This document shows positions 20,893 to 32,282 of a stretch of DNA of 64,000 bases, one piece after another. The translations under genes were made by a program, and so were the position numbers. The DNA lies in the NCBI GenBank assembly GCA_007570785.1, contig ML660211.1:479352-543351 (forward strand), read 5' to 3'. The notes beneath the pieces were generated by a model. It did not search any database, was not told where the DNA came from, and worked only from the letters and a program-made list of their open reading frames with translations. Position 1 is the stretch's first letter. Every line of letters starts with the position of its first letter. The stretch is from Antilocapra americana (Eukaryota > Chordata > Mammalia > Artiodactyla > Antilocapridae).

Positions 20893-22249
20893 TGACTGAC
20901 ATATTCTGAGAGACACATATTAACAGTCAAAAGAAAGATTAGTAGAACATGACTCAAGGAATTAGAAGAATAGTTAGTTCTTTTTCTTTATGTTAAGGAA
21001 TAATACAAATCAGAGCTTTTAGAAAAGTGACATATATTTTCTAATATATCAGAAATGCAGTTCACTTCAGAAAGGTTTTTTTTGTTAACTCAATTTATGT
21101 AAAACATATGGTGAGACAGCTGTTTTACAAACTGCTTTTTCATGGAAAACTGAATAAAAGTAGAAAATTTGGGGCAGGGGCAAATTCAACAGGGACCACT
21201 TTAAAGTAAGGCCACAGAGTTAAAATACATCAAGATAAATCACCTGGAGGTGTGCCAGTGTAAGAGACTGTTTTTTTTTTTTTTATCCCTCTTCCTATTC
21301 CTCGTCCATAAATTATTAATATAAACCCAGTACATCAAGCAGCATAATTACATGTTACTTGGAAATGACTGACTCTTAAATCCTGAGACGAGAACATGGG
21401 AATGATGTGAGGGAAATGGAGCAGTTGAGGTTGAAATAAAGAATAATCAGGTCACATGGTGTGGACTCAACAGCCAAGATTAAAGAATATTTTTTCTTGA
21501 GTTGTTTTAAGTGAGCTTAATAAAGGGGAGGGGTGCTCTCAAGTCCCCACCCATTGACACTAAGTGGGTTATACTAGAAACTTTAAGCCAAAAAGAACTA
21601 TCTATGTACTCTGACTAGAAGTGACTTGCCAGTACTATGAATATTTTTTGTTTTATAATGGACTTTATCATACATTTTGTCCACAATTAAAGGAACAGAA
21701 TTTACACATATAAACCAGTTCTTATTATCTTATTACAATGCAATCATCATTAATTCAGGTAGAATTTTACTTAGAATGTCTAAATAATAGGACAGCTCTG
21801 TCTATAAGAAGATTGACTGCTGGAGTGGATTAAAAGCTTTTGGAGAAATCCTCTGCTCATTTATATTAGACTGGGAGAATTTGATTTTCCTTCCAAAAGA
21901 AACTGCTGTTTTATCCGGTTTGTGTTTCTAAAAGGAATCCTAAAATAGCCTTGATTTTATGCCATTCCATTGTTATGAAACATTTATCCAGCTTAATTTT
22001 ATAGGTTACTTTATGATCTTCTCAAATATTATTTTCCATTTCAAATTATAACAAAGTTATTTTAGTAAAATTTTATTATATGATGATAGTCTATAAACAA
22101 TGGTATTTTATATAGTGAAAATATTCATCTATTAATTTTTCTTTTAAAAATATTTCCCTTTAGAAAGTGATTTCATAAAATTAAAAGTCACATAATATTT
22201 ATTCCTCTTCAGAATTCATATTATCCAATTATTTGAAAGAATAGCTATG
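20893..22249. other. Unassigned AT-rich DNA
   Basis: No gene or named repeat seen. A T run lies near 21270-21283. Confidence 0.5.
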
Positions 22250-22722
22250 GTAAATCTAGACAGTGTATTAAAAAGAAAAGACATCACTTTGCCAACAAAA
22301 GTCCATATAGTCATGCTATGATTTTTCCAGGAGTCATGTATGGATGTGAGAGTTGAACTATAAAGAAGGCTGAGCACCGAAGCATTGACGCTTTTGCACT
22401 GAGGTGCTGGAGAAGACTCTTGAGAGCCCCGTGGAGAGCAAGAAGATCAAACCAGTCAATCCTAAAGGAAATCAACCCTGAATATTCGCTGAAAGGACTG
22501 GTGCTGAAGTGAAGCTCCAAACTTTGGCCACCTGATAAGAAGAGCAGACTCATTGGAAAAGACCCTGATGCTGGGAAGGAAAATTGAAGGGAAGAGGAGA
22601 AAGGGGTGACAGAGGTTGAGATGGTTGGATAGTGTCACTGACTAAAAGGACATGAGTTTGAGTAAAGTCCGGGAGATAGTAAAGGATACAAAAAGTCAGA
22701 CACGACTTAGCAACTTAAAAAC
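22250..22722 (+). repeat. BovB LINE, 3' end
   Basis: Begins near the end of ORF2 ('GACATCACTTTGCCAACAAA', 'GTCATGTATGGATGTGAGAG'), continues through 'GCACCGAAGCATTGACGC' and 'GATGCTGGGAAGGAAAATTG', and ends 'GTCAGACACGACTTAGCAAC'. It lacks part of the usual 3' region before the end. No frame survives. Confidence 0.95.
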
Positions 22723-22930
22723 AAAAAACAATTATTTGAAAGTATTAAATATTCTAAAGTCAACCTCTGTGTCATTTTTATTCCCAGAGTTTATTCTCCA
22801 ATCTTTCAAAATTAAGGAAGAAATAAAAGTGACTTGCTAGCACGATGTTCAGACAAAGGAAAGAAACAAATACCATGAAGACAATTCATAAGTAAACTGT
22901 GAGACTGAATAACTCTAAAATGGGCATGCA

Positions 22931-23180
22931 TGTCTTCTTTGGAGAAATGTCTGTTTAGTTCTTTGGCCCATTTTTTGATTGGGTCATTTATTTTTCTGGA
23001 ATGGAGCTGCAGGAGTTGCTTGTATATTTTTGAGATTCGTTGTTTGTCTGTTGCTTCATTTGCTATTATTTTCTCCCATTCTGAAGGCTGTCTTTTCACA
23101 TTGCTTATAGTTTCCTTTGTTGTGCAAAAGCTTTTTATTTTAATTAAGTCCCATTTGTTTATTTTTGCTTTTATTTCCAA
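22931..23180 (-). pseudogene. L1 ORF2 fragment (C-terminal region)
   Basis: Minus-strand frame reading KINKWDLIKIKSFCTTKETI, then QPSEWEKIIANEATDKQRI and a segment ending in NRHFSKEDM, all typical of L1 ORF2p beyond the RT domain. The frame continues past the element edge into host DNA. It is part of the inverted half of the 22.9 kb L1, so it is separated from any promoter. Confidence 0.9.
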
Positions 23181-23280
23181 TATTCTGGGAGGTGGATCAT
23201 AGAGGATCCTGCCGTGATTTATGTTGGAGAGGTTTTGCCTATGTTTTCTTCTGGGAATTTTATAGTTTCTGGTCTTACAT

Positions 23281-23817
23281 TTAATTCTTAATCCATTTTG
23301 AGTTTCTTTTTGTGTATGGTGTTAGAAAGTGTTCTAGTTTCATTCTTTTACAAGTGGTTGACCAGTTTTCCCAGCACCACTTATTAAAGAGATTGTCTTT
23401 TCTCCATTGTATATTCTTGCCAAAGATAAGGTGTCCATAGGTGCATGGATTTATCTCTGGGCTTTCTATTTTGTTCCATTGATATATATTTCTGTCTTTG
23501 TGCCAGTACCATACTGTTTTGATGACTGTGGCTTTGTAGTAGAGCCTGAAGTCAGGCAGGTTGATTCCTCCAGTTTCATTCTTCTTTCTCAAGATTGCTT
23601 TGGCTGTTTCCATACAAATTGTGAAATTATTTGTTCTAGTGAAAAATACCATTAGTAGCTTGATAGGAATTGCATTGAATCTATTGATTGCTGTGGGTAA
23701 TATACTCATTTTCACTCTGTTGATTCTTCCAATCCATGAACATGGTATATTTCTCCATCTATTTGTGTCCTCTTTGATTTCCTTCATCAGTATTTTATAA
23801 TTTTCTATATATAGGTC
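23281..23817 (-). pseudogene. L1 ORF2 fragment (post-RT region)
   Basis: Minus-strand frame with [18 protein letters not shown], then [35 protein letters not shown] and [17 protein letters not shown]: the conserved region downstream of the L1 RT domain. It is interrupted by a stop near 23281, and a frameshift separates it from the fragment at 22931-23180. The first residues of the open frame come from across the inversion junction and are not L1-encoded protein. Confidence 0.9.
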
Positions 23818-24815
23818 TTCTCCAAAGAAGACATACAGATGGCTAACAAACACATGAAAAGATGCTCAACATCACTCATTATCAGAGAAATGCAAATCAA
23901 AACCACAATGAGGTACCATTTCATGCCAGTCAGAATGGCTGCTATCCAAAGTCTACAAGCAACAAATGCTGGAGAAGGTGTGGAGAAAAAGGATCTCTCT
24001 TACACTGTTGGTAGGAATGCAAACTAGTACAGCCACTATGGAGAACCGTGTGGAGATTGCTTTAAAAACTGGAAATAGAACTGCCATATGACCCAGCAAT
24101 CCCACTGCTGGGCACACACACTGAGGAAACCAGAATTGAAAGAGACATGTGTACCCCAATATTCATCGCAGCATTATTTATAATAGCCAGGACGTGGAAG
24201 CAACCTAGATGTCCATCAGCAGATGAATAGATAAGAAAGCTGTGGTACATATGCACAATGGAATATTACTTGGCCATTAAAAAGAATACATTCAAATCAG
24301 TTCTAATGAGGTGGATGAAACTGGAGCCTATTATACAGAGTGAAGTAAGTCAGAAACAAAAACACCAACACAGTATACTAAGGCATATACATGGAATCTT
24401 TCGAAAGATGATAATGATAACCCTATATGTGAGATAGCAAAAGAGACACAGATGTATAGAATAGTCTTTTGCACTCTGTGAGAGAGGACGAGGGTGGGGT
24501 GATTTGGGAAAATGACATCAAAACATGTATTATCATATGTGAAATGAATTGCCAGTCCAGGTTCAATGCATGAGACAGGGTGCTCAGGGCTGGTGAACTG
24601 GGATGACCCAGAGGGATGGGATGGGGAGGGAGGTGGGAAGGGGGCTCAGGATGGGGGACACATGTACACCCCTGGCAGATTCATGTCAGTGTATGGCAAA
24701 ACCACTACAATATTGTAAAGTCATTAGCCTCCAATTAAAATAAATTGTTATATTAAAAAATAAATAAATTTTTAAAAAGTGAATAAGGACCAAAATAAAA
24801 TAAAATGGGCATGCA

Positions 24816-25410
24816 GATAAAGATAGTAAATGGGCCTCAGCAGCCCATGGTGTTTAAGCCTGACAGTAAATTCGTCTTTTGTTTTTGGATAGTTTCCATG
24901 TTTGGAGGCAGTGACCTGCTATTCCCACTACTAAAGTCCTAGTAAATATCAGTTAACTGAATGTATAATGTTCTTATTCTGGATATTCTGAAAGACATTG
25001 TTATGGTAAGAAGATATAAATCATGATAAAACCTATCCTTCCAGGTGTGCTACTGTTACTTGAATTTATTTTAGAGCCCCCCAGCTGGTCCTATACAACT
25101 CTTAATATGGCCATTGCTCTAGAAACCTGCCCCAGTGTACAGAGAGGGCAGCGGGGGCAGGAGTAGACTTTACCATCCTGCTTCTTATTTATATCATTTC
25201 TTCAATGTTGGCTAAAGCTTATTCTGCAGGAATAGGGATTAGCTCACCCTCCCAAAGGCCACCACACTGGTTCATTATGTTGATGGATTATCCTCATTTT
25301 CTAAACAGAAACTCAGAGAAAGAAATGACTCAAATGACTCATATTTGGTAGAATGTTTAATAAGCTGCATTTGCTAGAGATGGAAAATAATTTTGGTTTT
25401 CTACCAGACT
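24816..25410. other. Unassigned DNA
   Basis: 25060-25290 is somewhat GC-richer. A weak MIR-like string ('CCTCATTTTCTAAACAGAAA') occurs near 25291, too short to assign. Confidence 0.45.
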
Positions 25411-25533
25411 CTGTGTGCATGTCCAACTCTTTGGGACCCCATGGACCATGGCCCACCAGGCTCTTCTGTCCATGGGGTTCTACAAGCAAGAATACTGAAG
25501 TGGGGAGCCATTCCCTTCTCCAAGGGAGCTTTG
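25411..25533 (-). mobile_element. Bov-A SINE fragment
   Basis: Antisense body ('CAACTCTTTGGGACCCCATG', 'GGCTCTTCTGTCCATGGGGT', 'TTCCCTTCTCCAAGGGA') without the tRNA-like head. Confidence 0.9.
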
Positions 25534-26137
25534 TGGAGACTATATGCCTGATCATGAAGTGAAACATGAAACTGGGGCCCCAGCTTTCCACTATGAATTG
25601 TGGATAATCTGATCAACAAAGCTGTAAGCTAAGGCATTCCTAGTATCATTTTCTCCTTAAACAGATCTGCTTTACAGAGACCTAGGATATACATGTGCCA
25701 AAGTGTAAGAAAGTTACATGGAATGTTACTCACTTTTCCAAAATGCCCTTATCTGCCATCCTGGCATCCTTTCCTCAATCCACAGTCAGTGTTTCTCAGA
25801 AGAGAGTGTTCACTACAATGGTTTAAGATACAAAATGAGCTTTTTTTCCCCCCTTATTTTATGATCCATCATAGCCAATTGGATTCAAAGTGTCTCTGGA
25901 ATGTCGTATTTCCTATTGAATCTGAGGAAAGTCTAGAAAGAAAACTTATAGAGGAGACCACTATTATTTTGAAGCAAAAGCATATCTTTTCAACCAATAA
26001 CATGTAGCAAGTATTTTTCCTCAATACAAATTCTTCCCTCATTGAAGCTGCCCTGTCTACTACCACTAATGAGTACATAATATGCTAGAAACAACAGCTA
26101 AAAACAATCCCTACCTTAGTTAAAAAAAATGAATTGT
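25534..26137. other. Unassigned DNA
   Basis: No recognised repeat. The plus-strand ORF 25693-26007 (104 codons) has no family motif and no supporting context. Confidence 0.45.
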
Positions 26138-26351
26138 GTGCGTGCTCAGTCATGTCTGACTCTTTGTGATCACATGAACTGTAGCCCACCGGTCTCCTCT
26201 GCCCATTGGAAATTTTCCAGGTAAGAATGTTAAAGTGGATTGCCATTTCCTGCTCCAGAGGATCTTCCCAATCCAGGGATCAAACCTGTATCTCTTGCGT
26301 CTCCTGCATTGGCAGGTATATTCTTTACCATGTGTCACCTGTGAAGCCCCC
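26138..26351 (-). mobile_element. Bov-tA SINE, full length
   Basis: Reverse orientation: 'GTGCTCAGTCATGTCTGACT', 'GGATTGCCATTTCCTGCTCC', reversed B box region (GGGATCAAACC) near 26275, and a degenerate head ending 'GTGAAGCCCC'. Confidence 0.94.
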
Positions 26352-28085
26352 ATTAAAGAAAGAAGGAAGATGTGTATTGCCCTGGGGCAATAGATTAAAT
26401 GCACAATTAGCAACATGAATGGATCTTTAAAAAGAAGGTTATTACTGAAAGAAGTATAACAAATATAGCAAAAAAAATGTATAGAAATAACAACAAAAAT
26501 GTGTGTACAAGACAAAAAAATCCCCTTTTGCAAGAATACATTATAAGAAAAACACATGAGAACGGTTATTTTTATATGAGGACAGGATACTAGGTAATGG
26601 CTATAAAATTGAAAGAGTATAGTGACTGAATAAATGATTACAAATGAGTCATAGACTTAGCACAGACTCCAGTGATTAAAATGTGCTATGAACTTAGAAG
26701 AATATGTTATTTGATCTGTGCCTATGACACCTAAGAGAAAAAAAAATCTATTTTTTTAATTTAAAAAAGAGAAAGTGGCCCAGTGTAGCAAGAAAATAGG
26801 AAATAAGAGTAATTGTAAGATATGACCTTAGAGAGGTAGACAGCATCCCACTCATGTAAGTCATGGAAAAAAAATTGACTTTTATTTTCTGATTTCACTG
26901 TGATCTTCTGGATGTTTTTAAGGATGGGAGAAACATTATCACACTAAAGCTACTGTGAAATACCGTGCTTGCTACATAAAAAAAAAAAAAAAAAATAGAC
27001 TGCAGGGAAATGAAATTAACAAGAGACAACAGTTAGGAAGCTTTTGATTCCTTTGATGAGATTGTCATGGTTGGTAACAGGGCTGGCGGACACAGTGAGA
27101 AGTGGTAAAAATGATCATGTCATGTAACAGACTAAAATATGCCAATGACATCTAATACACAGTGTTCTGGTTGAAGTCCATAAACTTTGAATGATATCCT
27201 TAGCACTTCAGGGTTCAACTCTGCCTATCACAAATTTTTGTTAACTTCTGAAATATTATCCTTCCTTGAAGAGGCGTTGCTTTGCTCATATTTTCATTTC
27301 CACAGCTACTTCTTCCCTTTGGGAAAAATCTACCCTGCCCCATTCCCGTTTTCTTGGCCAGAATGTCTCAAAATCCACAAAAAATAATTTCTCTGAGATT
27401 TTGTTTTGAGCTATCTTCATACCATAAGCAGTTTAGAGTAGTTTCTGACTTTAGTCCTCCATTGTTAGTATGTGAGTTGCTTATAATATTACTTCTCTAT
27501 TAACATGGCTTTAATTGTAATTTTCACTTATTTTTTAACTAGAACACAGCATCAGGAAAGATAAGTTTGTATCTTTTTATAATCATCATATCACATGGTA
27601 TATTAAATAGAGAAGTCTTCTAATAAATGTTTGACTATTCAATCAAAAATTACCAAAGATTATTGCCATTCTTCTTTTTTTCTGTGCATGGTTTGCTTTA
27701 AATTGATATGTCTGTTTTTGAGATTTTTCTATGAAGTAAGATAATGTAAATATGTAAATACACTCAGGTAGTTATGTAATGCTTCCTACAAAAGTGGAAT
27801 AAATCAATATGGTCAGTTAAATAAGTAATACATGCAGGCATTTATTAATTTATTTTGTAAGAACAATATGCATTTACCAGAAGTTATACGTAATACATTG
27901 CTAAGCACCATATAAGATATAAAGAACATTTCTATCCTTGCAAAATGGGATAACACTGGTAGAACAAGGAGACAGTTAAACTGAAAGCATGATTAACACA
28001 GGATTATAATAAAACTATATCAAGATTTCCACAAAAAAGCAGAAATTGAGAAGGAATGCCATATTTCCTTTTTTAAACTTTTCCA
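26352..28085. other. Unassigned AT-rich DNA
   Basis: An A run at about 26979-26996 could mark an unseen retroinsertion. 27840-28000 ('CATTGCTAAGCACCATATAA' and nearby) weakly resembles an ancient MIR/L2-age repeat. ORFs 27187-27387 and 27282-27503 are not recognised. Confidence 0.4.
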
Positions 28086-28432
28086 TTGTGCTGTGCTGTG
28101 CTGCGCTTAGTCGCTCAGGTTTGTCCAACTCCTTGTGAACCCATGGAGAGTAATTTACCAGGCTCCCCTGTTCATGAGGATTCTCTAGGCAAGAATACTG
28201 AAGTGGGTTGCCATGCCCTCCTCCAAGGATCTTCTCAAACCAGGGATCGAACCCAGGTCTCCGACATTGCAGGAGGATTCTTTATCATCTGAGCCACCAG
28301 GGAAGACCAAGAATACTGGAGTTGGTAGCCTATCCCTTCTCTAGGGGATCTTCCCGACCCAGGAAATGAACCCAGATCTCCTGCATTGCAGACTGATTCT
28401 TCACCAACTGAGCTATTAGGGAAATTCTAAAC
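28086..28432 (-). mobile_element. BOV-A2-type dimeric SINE
   Basis: A complete Bov-tA unit (28086-28308, ending 'CTGAGCCACCAGGGAAGACC') is followed without a gap by a second head-plus-partial-body unit ('AGAATACTGGAGTTGGTAGC' through 'GAGCTATTAGGGAAATTC'). This two-monomer arrangement is the BOV-A2 structure. A GTGCTGTGCTGTGCTGC-type short repeat lies at the left end (28087-28104). Confidence 0.93.
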
Positions 28433-28841
28433 TTGTCCATTTGTTACATGTTCTTCATTTTATTATAAGACAATATAAATTATAAACTGTTATACTAGTT
28501 AGGATATCACAAGCTGCTATAACAGATACACACTGAGTTCCAGTGATTTAATTTAGGGAATTGTTATTTCTCATTAACATCAATTCTAATTGGTTCTGAG
28601 TGTAAGTGATGAAATAGGAGTTGGGGTCAGGCAATTCTAACCCATCTAGATCAGGCCCAGATCAGCAAATGCTCTCACTTCGTCCAGTCACTAGAAAGGG
28701 GATGAGAACAAATGATAGATGAGATGGGCATTTTTAAGGGTTAGGTCTAGAAGCAGTAAATGCATATTATCTAAGACTTAGGTTAATGGAATTAATAAAC
28801 TATCCAGTCACTACCACAAATATACATAGAGGTACACTTAA
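28433..28841. other. Probable ancient mammalian repeat (about 28480-28760), family unknown
   Basis: It shares the general pattern of the segment at 6065-6425 ('TATCACAAGCTGCTATAACA' followed by an 'ATTTCTCATT' block). By eye this is an old, diverged interspersed repeat; I cannot name it. Confidence 0.35.
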
Positions 28842-29199
28842 AACCCCTTCATGTATCACAGCCTTGTTGTGGTGAAGGGACTTGTATAACCCAATTGAGC
28901 TATAAGCCATGCAGTGCAGGATCACCCAAGACAGATGAGTCATAGTGAAGAGTTCTCACAAAACATGGTCCACTGGAGGAGTGAATAACAACTCACTCCA
29001 GTATTCTTGCCTAGAGAACCCCATGGACAGTATGAAAAGGCAAAAAGATATCACACAGATAGATGAGCAGCCCGCACCCCCTCATGGTCACAAAGTGTCC
29101 AATATGCTGCACGCTACTTGGGAAGAGCAGAGGACAATTACTAATAGCTCTAGAAAGAATGAAACAACTGAGCCAAAGTGGAAATGATACCCTGTGTGG

Positions 29200-29990
29200 A
29201 TGTGTCTGATGGTGAAAGTAAAGACCACTGTTGCAAAGAACAATACTGCATAGCAACTTGGAAGGTTATGGCCATAAATCAAGGTAAATTTGATGTGGTC
29301 AAGCATACGATGGCAAGACTGAACATCAACATTGTATGAATCAATGAACTAAAACGGATGGAAATGGGAAAACATCATTCAATTGACTATTATATCTAAT
29401 ACTATGGGCAAAAATCCCATAGAAGAAATAGAGTAGCCCTTATAGTTAACAAGAGTCCTTAATGCAGTACTTGGGTGCAGTCTCATAAATGACAGGATGA
29501 TCTTGGATAATTTCCAAGGCAAATCATTCAATATCACACTGATTCAAATCTATGTCCAAACTGCTGATGCTAAAGAAGCTATAGTTGACCAGATCTATGA
29601 AGATGTACAACATTTTCTAGAACTAACACCAACAATAGCAACAAAAAAATCTTTTTCACTATAGGAGATTGGAATGCAAAAGTAGGAAGTCAAGAGATAA
29701 CCCATAATAACAGGTAAGTTTGGCCTTGGAGTACAAAATGAAGGAGGTCAATGGCTAACAGAGTTTTGCCAAGAGAACTCACTGGCCATAGCAAACACCC
29801 TCTTCCAATAACACAAGAGAAAACTACACATGGACATCACCAGATGGTCAATACTGAAATCAGACTGATTATATTCTTTAGAGTCAAAGATGAAGAAGTT
29901 CAACATAGTCAGCAAAAACAAGATCTGGAGTTGACTGTGGTTCAAACTGTGAGCTACTTATCACAAAATTCAGGCTTAAATTGAAGGAAG
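29200..29990 (+). pseudogene. BovB endonuclease domain remnant
   Basis: Reading in pieces, the segment aligns with the exonuclease-endonuclease-phosphatase domain that nicks target DNA. Visible: MARLNINIV followed by a stop near 29337, FFTIGDWNAKVG at about 29652-29687, and DCGSNCELL at about 29932-29958, where the family has a catalytic SDH. The loss of Asp-His and the stops make it non-functional. Confidence 0.85.
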
Positions 29991-30343
29991 GATGAAAAAC
30001 CACTAGGATATTCAAGTATGACCCAAATCAAATATTTTATGATTATATATTGCAAGTGATGAATAGATTCAAGGGATTATATCTGGTATACAGAGTTCCT
30101 GAGGCATTATGGATGGAGGTACATAACATTGTACAAGAGGCAGTGACCAAAATCATTGCAAAGAAAAACGAAATGCATGAAGGCTAACTGGTTGTCTGAG
30201 GAGACTTCAAAAATAGCTGAGGAATGAAGAGAAGTGAAAGGCAAAGGAGAAATGGAAGATATACCCAACTGAATGCAGAATTCCAGAAAATAGCAAGGAG
30301 AGATAAGGAGGCCTTCTTAAATGAACAATGCAAAGAAATAAAA

Positions 30344-30548
30344 GGGACTTGCCTGTAGCTCAGATGGTAAAGAATCTGCCTGCAATGCAGAAGACTCTGG
30401 CCCAATACCTTTGTTGGGAAGATCCTCTGAAGAAGAAAATGGCAATCCACTCCAGTATTTGTGCCTGGAGAATCCCACGGATAGAGGAGTCTGGCAGGTT
30501 ACAGTCCATGTGGTCAAAAGAGTCGGACACGAATGAGCAACTAACACT
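30344..30548 (+). mobile_element. Bov-tA SINE inserted in BovB
   Basis: Head 'GGGACTTGCCTGTAGCTCAG', a degenerate B box, body and 3' end 'AGAGTCGGACACGAATGAGC'. The duplication AAAGAAATA flanks it (30332-30340 and 30549-30557). Removing it restores BovB 'GCAAAGAAATAGAGGAAAAC'. The SINE is therefore younger than the BovB copy. Confidence 0.95.
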
Positions 30549-30749
30549 AAAGAAATAGAGGAAAACAATAGAATGGTAAAGACTAGAATTTGCTTCAAGA
30601 AAATTGGAGATATCAAGGTATAATTTCATGCAAGGATGGGCATGATGAAGGACAGAAATGTTAAGTATCTAACAGAAGCAGAAAAGATTAAGAACAGGGG
30701 CAAGAAACAAAGAACAGTACAAAAAAGGTCTTAGTGACCTGGATAACCA

Positions 30750-31620
30750 GGATGGTGTGGTCACACACTTAGAGTCAGATACCCTGGACTGTGAAGTCAA
30801 ATGTGCTTTAGAAAGCATTAGTGTGAACAAAGCTAATAGAAATGATGGAATTCCAGCTGAGCTGTTTCAAATCCTAAAAGATTATGCTGTGAAAGTGCTG
30901 CACTCAATATGCCAGAAAATTTGGAAAACTCAGCAGTGGCCACAAGACTGGAAAAGGTCAGTTTTCATTCTAATCCCAAAAAAGGGCAATGCCAAAGAAT
31001 GTTCAAACTACCATAAAATTGCACTCATTTCACATACTAGCAAAGTTTTGCTCATAATCCTTCAAACTAGGCTTCAGCAGTATGTAAACCAAGAATTTCC
31101 AGATGTACAAGCTGGGTGTTTAACAAGCAGGGGAATCAGAGAGCACGTTGCCAACATTCATCGGATCATGGAGAAAGTAAGGGAGTTCCAGAAAAACATC
31201 TACTTCTTCTTCTACCTATGCTAAAGACTCTTATGTGTGAATTACAACAAACTGTAGAAAATTCTTAAAGACATGGGAATACAAGAACATCTTACCTGTC
31301 TCCTGAGAAACCTATATATGATTCAAGATGAAAAGGTTAGAATTGGACATGTAACAATAAGCTGGCTCAAAGTTGGGAAAGGAGTATGACAAGACTGTAT
31401 ATTTTCACCCTGCTTATTTAACTCATATGCAGAGTACCTCATATGAAATGTCGGGCTAGATGACTCACAAGCTGGAATCAAGATAACCGGGAGAAACATG
31501 AACAACCTCAGATATGCAGATTATAACATTCTAATGGCAAAAAGTGAAGATGAACTAACAGGTCTATTGATGAGGGTAAAAAAAGGATATTGAAAAAGTT
31601 GGCTTAAATCTCAACATTAA
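30750..31620 (+). pseudogene. BovB reverse-transcriptase domain remnant
   Basis: An open stretch 30757-31224 (155 codons) encodes VFILIPKKGNAKECSNYHKI, with the following RT blocks RLQQYVNQEFPDVQAG and EHVANIHRIMEKVREFQKN. After that the frame breaks: the FIDYAKAFD-type motif A reads as TYAKDSYV plus a stop, and motif C near 31516-31527 reads YADY. This is dead coding sequence, not a host gene. Confidence 0.93.
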
Positions 31621-32282
31621 AAAATTAAGATCATGGTATCCGGTCCCATCACATCATGGCAAGTAGATGGGGGGAAGTGGAAGGAGTAACAACTTTTATT
31701 TTCTTGGGCTCCCAAATCACTGTGGACAGTGAATGCAGCCATTAAAGTAAAAGAGGCTTGCTCCTTGGAAGGAAAGCCATTAGAATCTAGACAGCATATG
31801 ATAAAGCAGAGACATTACTTTACCAGCGAAGTTCCGTCTAATCAAAGCTATGGTTTTCCAGTCATCATGTATGGATGTGAGAGGTGGACCATAAAGAAGG
31901 TCGAGCACTGAAGAATTGATGCTTTCAAACTGTGGTGCTAGAGAGAACCCTTGGACTGCAAGGAGATCACGCCAGGCGATCCTAAAGGAAATCAATCCTG
32001 AATATCCAGTGGAAGGAATGAAGCTGACGTTCCAACACTGCCCACCTGATGTGAAGAGCTGACTCATTGTAAAAGACCCTGATGAAAAGAGCCAACTCAT
32101 CAGAAAAGACTGAAGGAGGGAGGAGAAGGGGATGACTGAGGACAAGATAGTTGGATGGCATTACCAGCTCAATGGATTTGAGTTTGAGCAAGTTCCAGGA
32201 GATGGTAGAGGACAGAGAAGCCTGGTGTGCTGCAGTCCATGGTGTTGTAGAGTCTGACATAACAGAATGACTGAAAAACAAC

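Larger units (their letters stand above)
22931..24800 (+). mobile_element. Young L1 insertion with 5' inversion (twin priming)
   Basis: Flanked by a perfect 15-bp target-site duplication TAAAATGGGCATGCA (22916-22930 and 24801-24815). 22931-~23816 is antisense ORF2 sequence; ~23817-24740 is sense ORF2 C-terminus and 3' UTR ending in AATTAAAATAAAT. The outer edge of the inversion and the start of the sense part share CTCCAAAGAAGACA, so the second primer annealed where the sense cDNA stopped. About 60 bases lie between the L1 end and the duplication, including two A-rich stretches around GTGAATAAGGACC; this may be a short 3' transduction. It cannot be autonomous: no 5' UTR, no ORF1, most of ORF2 absent. 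Confidence 0.95.
28842..32282 (+). repeat. BovB LINE, nearly full length, inactive
   Basis: Starts with the BovB 5' region ('ATGTATCACAGCCTTGTTGT', 'AACATGGTCCACTGGAGGAG') and ends 'GTCTGACATAACAGAATGAC' with a short tail. Without the 205-base SINE it is about 3.2 kb, close to the family's full length. The single ORF (AP-like endonuclease then reverse transcriptase) is broken by many stops and frameshifts. In the endonuclease, GDWNAKVG is intact but the SDH motif has become SNC; in the RT, the YADD box has become YADY and the motif A aspartate is lost. Confidence 0.97.

Noticed and set aside
23281..23853. 190-codon minus-strand ORF as a host gene
   Set aside because: It is L1 ORF2 sequence in the inverted half of a retrotransposon insertion.
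30757..31224. 155-codon ORF as a functional reverse transcriptase
   Set aside because: It is a fragment of a decayed BovB; motifs A and C are destroyed just downstream and the frame ends early.
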